A stretch of 64,000 nt of DNA from Polyangia bacterium (lineage in GTDB: Bacteria > Myxococcota_A > Polyangia > Nannocystales > Nannocystaceae): NCBI GenBank assembly GCA_030424595.1, contig JAUHWG010000020.1:124001-188000 (forward strand), in the 5' to 3' direction. The notes under the pieces were generated by a model. The model had not been told where the DNA came from. It saw only the letters and a list, made by a program, of their open reading frames with translations, and did no database searches. The position numbers and the translations under genes are program-made. Below are positions 8,545-19,236 of the stretch, piece after piece; the first letter of the stretch is position 1, and the number at the start of each line of letters is the position of its first letter.

Positions 8545-9993
8545 ATGTCAGGCGAAAGTGCGAACCAGACGAACAACACAGCCGAGGACAACGCTGACAG
8601 CTTCGACCTCGTCGTCATCGGCTCCGGTCCAGGCGGCTACGTCGCGGCGATCCGGGCCGCCCAGCTCGGGATGAGCGTCGCCTGTGTCGAGCGCGACAAG
8701 ACCCTCGGCGGCACCTGCTTGAACGTCGGCTGCATCCCCTCCAAGGCGCTGCTCGAGTCGAGCGAGCGCTTTGTCGAGGCCCGCGATCACCTCGCCGACC
8801 ACGGCGTGAAGGCGAGCGGGGTCGAGCTCGATCTGCCGACGATGCTCGGCCGCAAGGAGAAGATCGTCTCGCAGCTGACGGGCGGGATCGCGGGTCTCTT
8901 CAAGAAGAACAAGATCACCCGGATCTCAGGCCACGGCTCGATCCCCGAGAGGGGCGTCGTCGCGGTCAAGGACGCCGACGGCGGTGAGCGGCGGCTTGGG
9001 GCGGCGAAGATCCTGATCGCGACGGGCTCCACGCCGGCGAGCCTCAAGGGCGTCGAGCTCGACGGCGATCGGATCGGCACCTCCACGGAGGCGCTCTCCT
9101 ACGAGGGCGTGCCCGAGCACCTCATCGTCATAGGCGCCGGGGTCATCGGCCTCGAGCTCGGCTCGGTCTGGGCCCGCCTCGGCGCCAAGGTGACGGTCCT
9201 CGAGTTCATGCCGAAGCTGCTGCCGACGATGGACGAGGAGGTCAGCCGCCTGGCGCTGCGGCTCTTCAAGCGCCAGGGCCTGAGCTTCACCTTCGGCGCC
9301 CGGGTTCAGCGGGCGAAGGCCGAGGGCGAGACGGTCACGGTCACCTATCAGAGCGCGAGCGGCGAAGAGACGACGATCGCGGGCGATCGGGTGCTGGTCG
9401 CGGTCGGCCGCCGCCCCTGCACCACTGGCCTCGGCCTGGGCAAGCTCGGCGTCGACACCGACCGTCGCGGCTGCGTCATCGTCGACGAGCACTACCAGAG
9501 CTCGGTCCCCGGGATCTGGGCGATAGGCGACGTCATCCCCGGGCCGATGCTCGCGCACAAGGCCTCCGAAGAGGGGCTCGCGGCGGTCGAGAACATGGCC
9601 GGGCTCCCCGGTCACGTCTGCTACGACGCGATCCCGAACGTCATCTACACGAGCCCGGAGATCGCCTCGGTCGGCAAGACCGAGGCCGAGCTCAAGGGCG
9701 AGGGGATCCCCTACCGCAAGGGCTCCTTCCCCTTCATGGCCAACGGCCGCGCGAAGGCGCTGGGCCAGACCGACGGGATGGTCAAGATCCTCGCCCACGC
9801 CGAGACCGACCGGATCCTCGGCGTCCACTGCATCGGCCCGCGCGCGGGCGACCTGATCGCCGAGGCTGCGATCGCCGTCGAGTTCTCGGCCAGCGCTGAG
9901 GACCTCGCCCGCTCGGTCCACGCCCACCCGACCCTCGCCGAGGTGGTCAAGGAGGCGGCGCTCGCCGTCGACGGCCGGGTTATCCACATCTAG
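8545..9993 (+). CDS. lpd: Dihydrolipoamide dehydrogenase (E3)
   Basis: FAD enzyme that reoxidises dihydrolipoyl groups of the 2-oxoglutarate (and probably other) dehydrogenase complexes, with NAD+ as acceptor. The FAD dinucleotide fold GSGPGGYVAAIRAAQLG starts near residue 27. The redox disulfide is in GGTCLNVGCIPSKAL, the NAD fold is GAGVIGLELGSVWARLG, the second FAD motif is AIGDVIPGPMLAHKA, and the C-terminal catalytic pair is in HAHPTLAEVVKEAAL. The start has GGAGAAGAG upstream (ATG at 8545). The first 20 residues are a hydrophilic extension. Third gene of the sucA-sucB-lpd cluster; 137 bases separate it from sucB, so it may have its own promoter. Confidence 0.96.
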   Translation: MSGESANQTNNTAEDNADSFDLVVIGSGPGGYVAAIRAAQLGMSVACVERDKTLGGTCLNVGCIPSKALLESSERFVEARDHLADHGVKASGVELDLPTMLGRKEKIVSQLTGGIAGLFKKNKITRISGHGSIPERGVVAVKDADGGERRLGAAKILIATGSTPASLKGVELDGDRIGTSTEALSYEGVPEHLIVIGAGVIGLELGSVWARLGAKVTVLEFMPKLLPTMDEEVSRLALRLFKRQGLSFTFGARVQRAKAEGETVTVTYQSASGEETTIAGDRVLVAVGRRPCTTGLGLGKLGVDTDRRGCVIVDEHYQSSVPGIWAIGDVIPGPMLAHKASEEGLAAVENMAGLPGHVCYDAIPNVIYTSPEIASVGKTEAELKGEGIPYRKGSFPFMANGRAKALGQTDGMVKILAHAETDRILGVHCIGPRAGDLIAEAAIAVEFSASAEDLARSVHAHPTLAEVVKEAALAVDGRVIHI

Positions 9994-10182
9994 CGCCCTC
10001 GCCGAGGCCCTGAGCGCTGGGCGGAGGCCGAGCTTCGCGCTCGATCTGAGCCCTAACGTCGCGATCGCACGGCGCTACCGGCTAGGTAGAAGATGAGCGT
10101 CGATTGAGCGTCGATCCTTCGCTCTGCCGAGCGCCACCATGTCCTGCTCGGCCACCACCCTGCGTGGTAGGCTCCAAAGCCC

Positions 10183-11778
10183 ATGGCACACAAGGTTGTG
10201 AGGAGGCGGCCGGCAGGGTCCGGCGCGCGGAGAACGATCACGGCGGTCGCGACCCGTGAGAGCGTTGATCTCGACGATCAGCCCCTCTCGATCGTCCCCT
10301 CCGAGGACGGTAAGCGGCTCTTCGTCGCCCTCCCCTACGAGGTCGTCGTCGTCAACGCGCGCACTCTCGAGGCCGAGCGCAGCATCCCCCTGCCGGCGGC
10401 GGTCCCCTCAGTCGCCGAGGCGAAGGACGGCGCGCTCTGGCTCGGCGGTCATCACCTCCACCTCGGCTCGACCTTCCAGGTCAGCTACCGCAAGGTCGGG
10501 ACCAGGCTGAGCGGCTACGTCGATCGCCTGTCGATGATCCGCCCCGGGCTCCTGTGCGGGGTCGGCTCCCAGGGCGAGGTGCTCTGGGACGTCGCCAAGG
10601 AGGCGACGATCCATCGCCGCAAGATCGGCGAGCACAGCACCTACGGGCTCCTCGGTCTCCGCGGCAAGGCGGTCTGGGCCGACGGCTCCCCCTCTGCATG
10701 GCTCATCGAGCCCGAGCATCCCGGCGGCTACACCCAGCTCCGCTTCCGCAGCACGAGCCCCGTCTCCACCCCGGACGAGGGGATCGTCGCGATCGGGGCG
10801 ACCGCCCGCGGCCGCTGCCTCCTGGCCGCCCGCGACGGCGGGGTCGCCTGGCTCGCCGCCAACCTCCGCCTCGAAGGGGAGCGCTTTCCCGGCGGCCTCG
10901 CGCCGCGGCAAGCTCTGCCCCTGGCGATCGTCAGCGACGATCGTTGGATCTACGTGCTCCGCCCGCGCGGGCTCCTCCACCGCTTCCTCGTCGAGCAGCC
11001 CAAGGTCCACCCGAGCGACGCCGACGAGGAGCCCCCGGTCCTTCCCGAGGCCCAGGAGTGCCGGCTCAAGTGGACCGCCAGCACCCTCTCCCTAAGCCTC
11101 GTCGACGGCGCGCCGACTCAGCTCCTCCTCGGCGGGCCCCAGGCGGAGGGCCTGCTAGGACGTCTCTGGCGCGCGGATCCGGAGGCCCAAGAGTGGCGCG
11201 AGCTGAAGCTCGGCGAGCGCGCGCTCCTCCCCGCGCCCGACAAGGACGAGAAGGCCGGTCCGGCCAAGCGAGAGGTCCCAGATTTTACGCCGACCCGGAG
11301 CAAGATCAGCGGCGATCCGATCGCGACGATCAAGGTCGACGCGATCCTGGCGGAGCGCAGCGATGTCCTGATCACGACGGCGAGCGGCACGCTCCTCGAG
11401 CGCCCGACCAAGGCCGTCACCGCCGACGAGGTGATGCCGGCGGACACGGTGATCCTGCCGGCGATGATCCGGCCGCGGCAGGGCGTCGCCCGCCCGGCGC
11501 TCCTCCTCTGGCCGGGCGTCCGCGACAGCGACCGCGAGCCCGGCGCGCCGACATGGCTGGTCTGGGGCGACTCGCCCCGCGGGTGGATGGTCCTGGAGAC
11601 CCCGCAGATCCGCGCCCAGGGCTGGTCGCGGCCCGACCTCTTCCCGATGCAGATCGCGCTCCCTCGCCTCCCCGAGGTCGCAGGTCATCGCCCGCGCCTC
11701 AACAAGAAGTGGGCCGACCCGGAGCACTTCAACGCCCTCGCCCGCGAGTGCAAGCGCCTGCTCAAGGTGATCTGGTAG
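10183..11778 (+). CDS. Uncharacterised protein, possible beta-propeller (531 aa)
   Basis: It has a basic N-terminus (MAHKVVRRRPAGSGARR) and then about 300 residues of short beta-strand-like repeats with patterns such as GKRLFVALP, GALWLGGHHL, GLLCGVGSQGEVLWD and RWIYVLRPRGLLHRF. These are what one expects of a propeller or WD/Kelch-like fold. The C-terminal 200 residues are Pro/Asp-rich with further strands. No signal peptide, membrane span or catalytic motif is visible. It stands alone, convergent with the leftward acyltransferase gene across a terminator. Function unknown. Confidence 0.8.
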   Translation: MAHKVVRRRPAGSGARRTITAVATRESVDLDDQPLSIVPSEDGKRLFVALPYEVVVVNARTLEAERSIPLPAAVPSVAEAKDGALWLGGHHLHLGSTFQVSYRKVGTRLSGYVDRLSMIRPGLLCGVGSQGEVLWDVAKEATIHRRKIGEHSTYGLLGLRGKAVWADGSPSAWLIEPEHPGGYTQLRFRSTSPVSTPDEGIVAIGATARGRCLLAARDGGVAWLAANLRLEGERFPGGLAPRQALPLAIVSDDRWIYVLRPRGLLHRFLVEQPKVHPSDADEEPPVLPEAQECRLKWTASTLSLSLVDGAPTQLLLGGPQAEGLLGRLWRADPEAQEWRELKLGERALLPAPDKDEKAGPAKREVPDFTPTRSKISGDPIATIKVDAILAERSDVLITTASGTLLERPTKAVTADEVMPADTVILPAMIRPRQGVARPALLLWPGVRDSDREPGAPTWLVWGDSPRGWMVLETPQIRAQGWSRPDLFPMQIALPRLPEVAGHRPRLNKKWADPEHFNALARECKRLLKVIW

Positions 11779-11941
11779 ACGCGTCGATCGGGCTCATCCG
11801 CAGCTCCGGGCGACCTGTGAGCGTCGCCCTCTGGGTCTGGCTCGCGACGCGGCGAACACCCGCCGCATCTCGGATCGAGGCTGGCCTCTTCGGGCCCCGA
11901 GCTTGGAGCCCAGCCGATGGCAGGAACACCGACGAACATAG

Positions 11942-11967
11942 AAAAAGGGCGACGCCTCGGCATCGCC
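11942..11967 (-). terminator. Rho-independent terminator of the DRE-TIM enzyme operon
   Basis: Read leftward, AGGGCGATGCC and GGCGTCGCCCT form an 11-bp stem with one mismatch and a two-base loop, followed directly by TTTTTC. It lies 44 bases beyond the stop codon of the leftward gene (12011) and in the gap with the convergent gene ending at 11778. Confidence 0.8.
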
Positions 11968-12010
11968 CTCTCGGCCGGAGGTCACCGGCCGCAGGCCGCA
12001 GGCCGACGCC

Positions 12011-13270
12011 TCAGCCGCCGTCGATGACGGCCCGGATCTCGGCCTCGGTGAGGGTCCGGTTGCCCTTCTTCGCCGCCTCCAGCACCCGATCGACGACCTC
12101 GTCCCTGACCTCGTAGCCGTGGGCCCGCAGCCAGTAGATCACGTTGGATCGGCCGCTGTAGTGGCCGACCTCGATGAGCTGCTTGCGGCCGAAGACCCGC
12201 GCCGGCACGGCGGAGTAGACCTTGTCGGCCAGCTCGTGGTCGCCGAGCTTCTCGGCCTTGATGATCGCCGCCGCGTGGACCCCCGTCGCCGTCCTGAAGG
12301 CGTCGTGCCCCGAGAGCGGGTACGCCGGGTGGATGTCGACGTTCGTGTACTTGGAGACAGCCTCCGTGTACTCGACCAGGCATGAGAGGTCGTGCTGGTC
12401 GGGGTCCAGGAGCCCGAGCAGGTAGAGGTTGAGCAGCAGCAGGTCCATCGACGTGTTGCCGACCCGCTCGCCGATCCCGAGCCCGCAGCCGTGGACCCGG
12501 TCAAAGCCCCACTCGAAGGCGTGCAGCCCCAGGGTCAGCGCCAGCCCGCGATCGTTGTGTCCGTGCCAGTCGAGCTCGACCCGGTCCTCGACGCCCATCC
12601 CCTGGAGCACCGAGCGGGTGAAGCTGAGCAGGTTGCGGAGGCCGTCGGGGGTCGCGTGACCGCAGGTGTCGCAGAGCACGAGCCGGTTCGCCCCCTCGTC
12701 GATCGCCGTCCGGAAGAGGGTGTCCAGCGTCTTCGGGTGGGAGCGGGTCGTGTCCTCGGTGACGAAGGACGCCGGCAGGTTGTTGCTGACGATCAGCGAG
12801 ACCGCCTTGCTCGTGAAGCCCTGGAGTCGGTCCAGCTCCCAGCCCTCGGCGTAGGCCCGGATCGGGCTCGAGCCGATGAAGGTCGTGACCTCGATCGGCA
12901 CGCCGACCCGCTGCGAGATCTCGATGATCGGCTCGATGTCGGCGGCCACCGTCCGCGCCGCGCAGTTCGGGACCAGCTCGAGCTTCTCCTCGACGATGAA
13001 GCGGAGGAGCTGCTCGACGTCCTCCTGCGCGCGCTTGCCAGCGCCAGGCAGGCCGAGGTTGACGCACTGGATCCCGAGCTGGTCCATCAGCCGGAGAAGA
13101 TGCTTCTTCTCGTCGATCGACGGGTCGCGGACCGAGGGCGACTGGATCCCGTCACGGATGCTCTCATCGACGAAGCGCGGCGCCTTGCGGAGGAGCGGCC
13201 CGCGGCGCTCCTTCTCGTTCCAGTCGTAGATCAGCTCGGTGACGTTTTCCTGGCTCTGGCCTGCCTTCAT
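12011..13270 (-). CDS. DRE-TIM metallolyase, isopropylmalate/homocitrate synthase-like
   Basis: Probably condenses acetyl-CoA with a 2-oxo acid, or a related aldol/Claisen reaction, using a divalent metal. The signature DESIRDGIQSPS near residue 35 is the DRE-type metal/substrate motif. WHGHNDRGLALTLG near residue 245 gives the HxHND metal ligands, and GCGLGIGERVGNTSMD the usual glycine-rich block. At 419 residues it lacks the long C-terminal allosteric domain of classical LeuA, and the C-terminal 110 residues look like the shorter communication domain found in homocitrate synthase or LeuA2-type proteins. The substrate cannot be fixed from sequence by eye. It starts one base after the stop of the upstream TPR gene, so the two are co-transcribed. 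Confidence 0.88.
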   Translation of the reverse strand: MKAGQSQENVTELIYDWNEKERRGPLLRKAPRFVDESIRDGIQSPSVRDPSIDEKKHLLRLMDQLGIQCVNLGLPGAGKRAQEDVEQLLRFIVEEKLELVPNCAARTVAADIEPIIEISQRVGVPIEVTTFIGSSPIRAYAEGWELDRLQGFTSKAVSLIVSNNLPASFVTEDTTRSHPKTLDTLFRTAIDEGANRLVLCDTCGHATPDGLRNLLSFTRSVLQGMGVEDRVELDWHGHNDRGLALTLGLHAFEWGFDRVHGCGLGIGERVGNTSMDLLLLNLYLLGLLDPDQHDLSCLVEYTEAVSKYTNVDIHPAYPLSGHDAFRTATGVHAAAIIKAEKLGDHELADKVYSAVPARVFGRKQLIEVGHYSGRSNVIYWLRAHGYEVRDEVVDRVLEAAKKGNRTLTEAEIRAVIDGG

Positions 13271-13271
13271 C

Positions 13272-14327
13272 TCAGTCCTCCACGCTCACAACACCCATCG
13301 ACTCGTCGAAGAAACGACGGAGCTCGTCGATGATCCCGACGACGAAGACCTCGGGGATCTCCTCATCATCGTCGATCATCGCCAGCAGCAGGTCGTGGAT
13401 GATCACGATCTGCTGGAGGTCGCCCGCCGCGTCGCCGGTCTTCGGGGCGCCGACAAAGGCGACCGCGCTGCGCGGGTTCACCCCGCCGCGGACCTGCTCC
13501 GGCGTCGCCCGCCGCTGCACCGACACCGGCGCGTGGGCGATCCGCTTGAGCACGGGATCGGGGATCTCCTCCAAGACCTCCTCAAAGGTGCGGATGAGCT
13601 CCGCCTTGGCCTCGTCGGAGAGCTCCTCGTCGAGGTCCTCGCCGTCCTCGTCGGCGTCGGCCGCGGCGTCCGCCTTGCTGATCGCCGCGTCGAGCTCGAG
13701 GACGTGGAGCATCGCCTCCGCGGAGCCCTCGCGATCGCCGGCGGCCTCGCGGGTGAGGCCGAGCTGGTAGTGGAAGTCCGGATCCTCCGGGGCCGCGAGC
13801 ACCGCCGCCTCGAGCGACTTGACCGCCTCGTCGTTGCGGCCGAGCGCCATCATCACCGCGCCGTAGGTGCTGAGGTACGCCGGGTGCACCTTCATCTTCG
13901 CCTGGACCTGGCCGAGGAGCTCCAAGGCCTCCTCGGTGTCGTCATCGTCGAGGCGGATCTGGGCGAGCAGGAGCTTGGCCTCGTCCCGCGCGGGATCGTC
14001 GGCGGCGATCGACTCATGCTCCAAAAGCGCGCGGACGACCGCCTCGGCCTCGTCGAGATCATCGCCGTGGATGAAGAGGCACTCCGCGCAGTCGAGATAG
14101 ACCTCTGGGTAGGCCTCACCGAGGTCCACGGCCTGCATCAGATAGCCGGCGGCGTTGTCGACCCGGCCCTCGGACCAGGCGATCATCCCGTTGAGGTGGA
14201 GCACGCGAACGTGGTTCTCGCCGACCTGCTTGGCCGCCTCATCGACGGCGTCCAGGGCCGTCTGCAGGTCTCCGGCTTCAATGGCGTCTAGGCCGCCTTG
14301 TATGACCTTGTCGAGCGCTTGATCCAT
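13272..14327 (-). CDS. TPR protein with acidic C-terminal domain (351 aa)
   Basis: Residues 5 to about 215 are tandem tetratricopeptide-like helical pairs (GDLQTALDAVDEAA, GRVDNAAGYLMQAVDLG, GRNDEAVKSLEAAVLAAP). An Asp/Glu-rich linker follows (DADEDGEDLDEELSDEA), then a 120-residue domain with ELIRTFEEVLEEIPDPVLKR, FVGAPKTG and IPEVFVVGIIDELRRFF. The segment FEEVLEEIPDPVL resembles the start of minimal zincin-like metallopeptidase domains, but no HExxH is present, so peptidase activity is not supported. It is cytoplasmic by sequence and lies upstream of, and essentially abuts, the DRE-TIM enzyme gene. Confidence 0.8.
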   Translation of the reverse strand: MDQALDKVIQGGLDAIEAGDLQTALDAVDEAAKQVGENHVRVLHLNGMIAWSEGRVDNAAGYLMQAVDLGEAYPEVYLDCAECLFIHGDDLDEAEAVVRALLEHESIAADDPARDEAKLLLAQIRLDDDDTEEALELLGQVQAKMKVHPAYLSTYGAVMMALGRNDEAVKSLEAAVLAAPEDPDFHYQLGLTREAAGDREGSAEAMLHVLELDAAISKADAAADADEDGEDLDEELSDEAKAELIRTFEEVLEEIPDPVLKRIAHAPVSVQRRATPEQVRGGVNPRSAVAFVGAPKTGDAAGDLQQIVIIHDLLLAMIDDDEEIPEVFVVGIIDELRRFFDESMGVVSVED

Positions 14328-14606
14328 CGCCGGACCTTATCACTGGGCTGACCCCCGAGACGACGCGCTGCGGCCTGCCAGAGAGCGTGAGCCGACTCAT
14401 GACCTCCGCGACTCGCACCGAGCGGGCGCCGAGCGGGGACCGGCGACGACCGTAGGCGATGACGTCCCCCGCACAGGCAGTGTGCCATCACTCACTCGAT
14501 TCGCCGGTAGCCCCGGATGACAAGCCTCAACCGGGGGGGCCATAATCGCCGGACCCTTCGCTTCGCAGGCCCTCTGGCGTGCAATGGCAGGGTCACAGGA
14601 CCAGGC

Positions 14607-16478
14607 ATGGACACCTTCGCAAGCCAATCTGCTGAGCGTGAATCCCTGGAGTCGGTCGTCATCCGCTTCGCCGGCGACTCAGGCGACGGGATGCAGCTCA
14701 CCGGCACCCAGTTCACCCAGTCGACCGCCCTCATGGGCAACGACCTCGCCACCTTCCCGGACTTCCCGGCGGAGATTCGGGCCCCCGCGGGCACGACCTT
14801 CGGCGTCTCCGGCTTCCAGATTCACTTCGCCTCCCGCGACATCATGACCCCCGGCGACGCGCCGGACGTGCTGGTCGCGATGAACCCGGCGGCGCTCAAG
14901 GTCAACCTCCCCGACCTCAAGGTCGGCGGGATGCTCCTCGTCAACACCGGCGCCTTCACGGCGGGCAACCTCAAGAAGGCCGGCTACGAGGAGAACCCGC
15001 TGGACGGCGATGATCTCGCCCCGTACCGGGTGCTCAAGCTCGACATCTCGAAGCTGACCCTCGCCTCGGTCGAGCCCTTCGAGCTCAGCACCAAGGAGGC
15101 GCTGCGCTCGAAGAACATGTGGACCCTCGGCCTGGTCATGTGGATGTTCGACCGCGAGCGCAGCGAGACCGTCGCCTGGCTCGAGAAGAAGTTCGCGAAG
15201 AAGCCCGAGATCGCGCAGGCGAACATCGCCGCCCTCAACGCCGGTCATGCCTACGGCGAGACCGCGGAGTTCCCCCAGGGCATCGGCTGCTACACGGTCC
15301 CCAAGGCGGACCTCGAGGCCGGCACCTACCGCAACATCACCGGCAACGAGGCGACCTCCTGGGGCGTCGTCGCCGGGGCCAAGCTCGCCGGCATCCGCCC
15401 GGTGCTCGGCTCCTACCCGATCACCCCGGCTTCGACGATCCTCCACACCCTCGCCAACCTCAAGGAGCACGGGGTCGTCACCTTCCAGGCGGAGGACGAG
15501 ATCGCGGCGGTCTGCGCGGCGATCGGCGCGTCCTATGCCGGCTCCCTCGGCCTCACCTCCACCTCCGGCCCGGGCGTCGCCCTCAAGGCGGAGGCGATCG
15601 GCCTCGCCGTCGCGACCGAGCTGCCGCTGCTGATCATCGACGTCCAGCGCGGCGGCCCCTCGACAGGCCTGCCGACCAAGACCGAGCAGTCCGACCTCTT
15701 GCAGGCGGTCTACGGCCGTAACGGCGACTGTCCGCTGCCGGTGATCGCCGCCCAGACCCCAGGCGACTGCTTCTACATGGCGATCGAGGCGATCCGCCTC
15801 GCGGTCAAGTACATGACCCCGGTCATGCTCCTGACCGACGGCGCCCTGGCCAACAGCGCCGAGCCCTGGAAGATCCCCTCCTTCGCGGACTTCGAGCCCT
15901 TCCCGGCCAACTTCCGCACCGACCCCGAGAACTTCCACCCCTTTGTCCGCGACCCCGAGACCCTCGCCCGCGTCTGGGCCAAGCCCGGCACCCCCGGGAC
16001 TGAGCACCGGATCGGCGGCCTCGAGAAGCACCACGACTCGGGCAACATCTCGTACGACCCGGACAACCACCACAAGATGACCAAGATCCGGGCCGCTAAG
16101 GTCGCCCAGATCGCCGACGACGTGCCGGCGCAGACGGTCGACCAGGGCGACGCGGAGGGCGACCTCCTCGTCGTCGGCTGGGGCTCGACCTACGGCGCGA
16201 TCAGCCAAGCGGTCAGCGCCTGCCGGGCGTCGGGCCTCAAGGTCTCCCACGCCCACATCCGCTACATCAGCCCGCTCCCGCGGGGCCTCGGCGAGCTCCT
16301 CAAGAGCTTCAAGCGGGTGCTCATCCCCGAGATGAACAACGGCATGCTGATCAAGATCCTCCGCGCGGAGTTCTTGGTCGACGCCAAGGGCCTCAACAAG
16401 ATCGCCGGCCAACCCTTCAAGGTCTCCGAGATCGAGGCCGCGATCCGTTCCCACCTGTCTAACGAGCCTTCGGAGTAG
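14607..16478 (+). CDS. korA: 2-oxoglutarate:ferredoxin oxidoreductase subunit alpha (fused gamma-alpha type)
   Basis: It oxidises 2-oxoglutarate to succinyl-CoA with ferredoxin as acceptor, together with KorB. The N-terminal ~190 residues are the gamma domain (RFAGDSGDGMQLTGTQF, PAEIRAPAGT). The alpha domain follows, with SYPITPAST, FQAEDEIAAVCAAIGASYAG, TSTSGPGVALKAEAIG and DVQRGGPSTGLPTKTEQSDL, and a C-terminal transketolase-like domain (WGSTYGAISQAV, RYISPLPRGLGELL). The 623-residue length fits the fused subunit. The ATG at 14607 is chosen for its ACAGGA site and because homologues begin just before the gamma motif; an upstream start at 14517 adds basic sequence only. korB follows after 4 bases. 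Confidence 0.95.
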   Translation: MDTFASQSAERESLESVVIRFAGDSGDGMQLTGTQFTQSTALMGNDLATFPDFPAEIRAPAGTTFGVSGFQIHFASRDIMTPGDAPDVLVAMNPAALKVNLPDLKVGGMLLVNTGAFTAGNLKKAGYEENPLDGDDLAPYRVLKLDISKLTLASVEPFELSTKEALRSKNMWTLGLVMWMFDRERSETVAWLEKKFAKKPEIAQANIAALNAGHAYGETAEFPQGIGCYTVPKADLEAGTYRNITGNEATSWGVVAGAKLAGIRPVLGSYPITPASTILHTLANLKEHGVVTFQAEDEIAAVCAAIGASYAGSLGLTSTSGPGVALKAEAIGLAVATELPLLIIDVQRGGPSTGLPTKTEQSDLLQAVYGRNGDCPLPVIAAQTPGDCFYMAIEAIRLAVKYMTPVMLLTDGALANSAEPWKIPSFADFEPFPANFRTDPENFHPFVRDPETLARVWAKPGTPGTEHRIGGLEKHHDSGNISYDPDNHHKMTKIRAAKVAQIADDVPAQTVDQGDAEGDLLVVGWGSTYGAISQAVSACRASGLKVSHAHIRYISPLPRGLGELLKSFKRVLIPEMNNGMLIKILRAEFLVDAKGLNKIAGQPFKVSEIEAAIRSHLSNEPSE

Positions 16479-16482
16479 TGCG

Positions 16483-17526
<1,044 letters not shown>

Positions 17527-17707
17527 GGCCTACGGCCGCGCCTTTGCGTGGGTCGCAGAGCGAACACGGGCGCGGCCACCAGGCCGGGCCCGTCTCTATT
17601 TTGGCGGCCCTTCAGGAGAATCAATTGCCCCCTAACGCCGTCGAAGTGCCCACCTTCGACCCCCCTGCCCCGTTAGTATCAGCAACCGTATCGATCGGAA
17701 CTTTGCC

Positions 17708-18664
17708 ATGAAGCTCTTTTCACAGCCGAAATCGACCCTCCTCGCCAGCCTCCTCGGGGGCCTTAGCGCCTTCGCCCTGGGCTGCGTCATCACCGTAGGT
17801 GAGACCGGTGACGCCGGCGCCGAAGAAAAGTGCGGCGACCTCCTGACCAACAGCTACCAAGACGGCGACCAGTGCTACTGCGAGGTCGGCTATGACTGGT
17901 GCACCAACAACATCAACGACTACGACTGCTGCAAGGTCCCGTCGAAGAACGCCGACCAGTGCGACCAGCCCAACAACGAGGTCGTCGGCGGCGAGTGCTT
18001 CTGCGCCGCGGGCTACACCTGGTGCAGCGACGACCCCAACGACTTCTCCTGCTGTGAGAGCAACCAGGGTGAGAACACCGGCGGCTCCGAGTCGGGCTCC
18101 GACTCCGACTCCGACGGCACCACCTCCGAGACCGGCGGCACCACCGACGCCGAGACCGGCGGGATGATCTGCGAGGCGCAGGACCCCGTCGACCCCTGTG
18201 ACCCCGTCGACGAGATCGCGTTCTGCACGACGACCACCGACGAGTGCGTCGGCGAGAGCGAGTACTACACCTGCGACGCTGGCGGCAGCTGGCAGCCCGC
18301 CGACGGCACCGAGGACTGCCAGTTCATCGGCTTCGACTTCACCTACGGCTGCGTCGACACCGGCGACTCTGTCGAGCAGCTCTGCGGCACCGGCCCCGGC
18401 ACCCCCTGCTCGGACAACGACCCCGACTACTGCGGCGACGACGACACCCTCAACTACTGCACCTACGGCAAGCTCGGCGCGACGAGCTGCCTCCAGCAGT
18501 GCCAGGAGATCGGCGACGACATGGGCGTCCAGTACGACTTCGGCTCCTGCGGCGAGCAGGAGGGCGCGTTCAAGTGCCTCTGCTGTGACCTCGACGAGGA
18601 GGGCTGCGGCCTCGACTCGGGCGGCACCGACAGCACCACCGGTGGCACCTCCACCGGCGGCTGA
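17708..18664 (+). CDS. Cysteine-rich secreted lipoprotein (318 aa)
   Basis: It begins with a type II signal peptide whose lipobox is FALGC (lipid-anchored Cys26). Two copies of a small disulfide-type unit follow, C-x-C-x3-GY-x-WC-x(8)-DxxCC (about residues 57-76 and 98-117). A Ser/Asp/Thr/Gly-rich linker of about 40 residues comes next, then a second Cys-rich region with about 16 cysteines, and a Gly/Thr tail. Expected location is the cell surface. No enzymatic motif is present. The architecture matches the many uncharacterised cysteine-rich lipoproteins of large myxobacterial genomes. It is monocistronic and closed by a strong terminator. Confidence 0.85.
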   Translation: MKLFSQPKSTLLASLLGGLSAFALGCVITVGETGDAGAEEKCGDLLTNSYQDGDQCYCEVGYDWCTNNINDYDCCKVPSKNADQCDQPNNEVVGGECFCAAGYTWCSDDPNDFSCCESNQGENTGGSESGSDSDSDGTTSETGGTTDAETGGMICEAQDPVDPCDPVDEIAFCTTTTDECVGESEYYTCDAGGSWQPADGTEDCQFIGFDFTYGCVDTGDSVEQLCGTGPGTPCSDNDPDYCGDDDTLNYCTYGKLGATSCLQQCQEIGDDMGVQYDFGSCGEQEGAFKCLCCDLDEEGCGLDSGGTDSTTGGTSTGG

Positions 18665-18688
18665 TCGTCAGCTCGAACCGTCGAACCG

Positions 18689-18719
18689 AAGGGGCTGTCG
18701 CATCTGCGACGGCCCCTTT
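18689..18719 (+). terminator. Rho-independent terminator
   Basis: AAGGGGCTGTCGCA and TGCGACGGCCCCTT form a near-perfect stem with a short loop, followed by TTCTCC. It is 25 bases past the stop of the Cys-rich lipoprotein gene. Confidence 0.85.
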
Positions 18720-18780
18720 CTCCGTTCTCCCCCTCTTCCTCTGCGGAGAGATCGACGGTCGAGAGGCAGGGGCGAGGCCC

Positions 18781-19089
18781 TCACGACGCAGGCGCGATGT
18801 CCCGCCAGCGTGTCATCCGCGACGGCCCCTTAGAGCGGAGCGGCCGCGCGAGCTTGACGACCTCGTCGTGCAGCGGACCCGCTGGGATCTCGCCGCGCAC
18901 CTCGAGCTGATCCTCCGGCCAGCTCAGCTCACCTCGGATCGTCCGGCCGTCTTCGACGTAGATCGCGACCCCGTAGGCGAGCTCCTCCGCCGTGCTCCGG
19001 GTGAAGACGAAGCGCGCCCCGTGGGTCGGGTGGAGGTCCTTGCTGGTCGGTCCGGGCATCGGCGGTCTCGGGGAGTGGTTGCGCATCAT
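18781..19089 (-). CDS. Small protein of unknown function (about 102 aa)
   Basis: A leftward frame whose convincing part begins at the double Met at 19089 (MMRNHSPRPP) or the Met at 19059. The longer form to 19206 adds arginine-rich sequence without a ribosome-binding site. The body alternates strands typical of a small beta domain (ARFVFTRSTAEELAYGVAIY, RTIRGELSW, LEVRGEIP), then a helix (PLHDEVVKLARPL) and a basic tail. No signal peptide. The start is uncertain and the family is not recognised. Confidence 0.55.
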   Translation of the reverse strand: MMRNHSPRPPMPGPTSKDLHPTHGARFVFTRSTAEELAYGVAIYVEDGRTIRGELSWPEDQLEVRGEIPAGPLHDEVVKLARPLRSKGPSRMTRWRDIAPAS

Positions 19090-19236
19090 CCGCGTAACGG
19101 CGGCGAGGCGGCGCCGTCGGTGTACTGCAAAGTCCGGGGCTCTGGCCAGCGGCGACGCTGTTCGGTCGCGTCGTTCGACCTCGATCGGCCCGCTCGGCTC
19201 CTGCACACAGAGGAGAGCGACCGGAGCCCGCGGGCG

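Noticed and set aside
13272..14327. Metallopeptidase activity for the TPR protein
   Set aside because: A short stretch resembles minimal zincin domains, but there is no HExxH motif.
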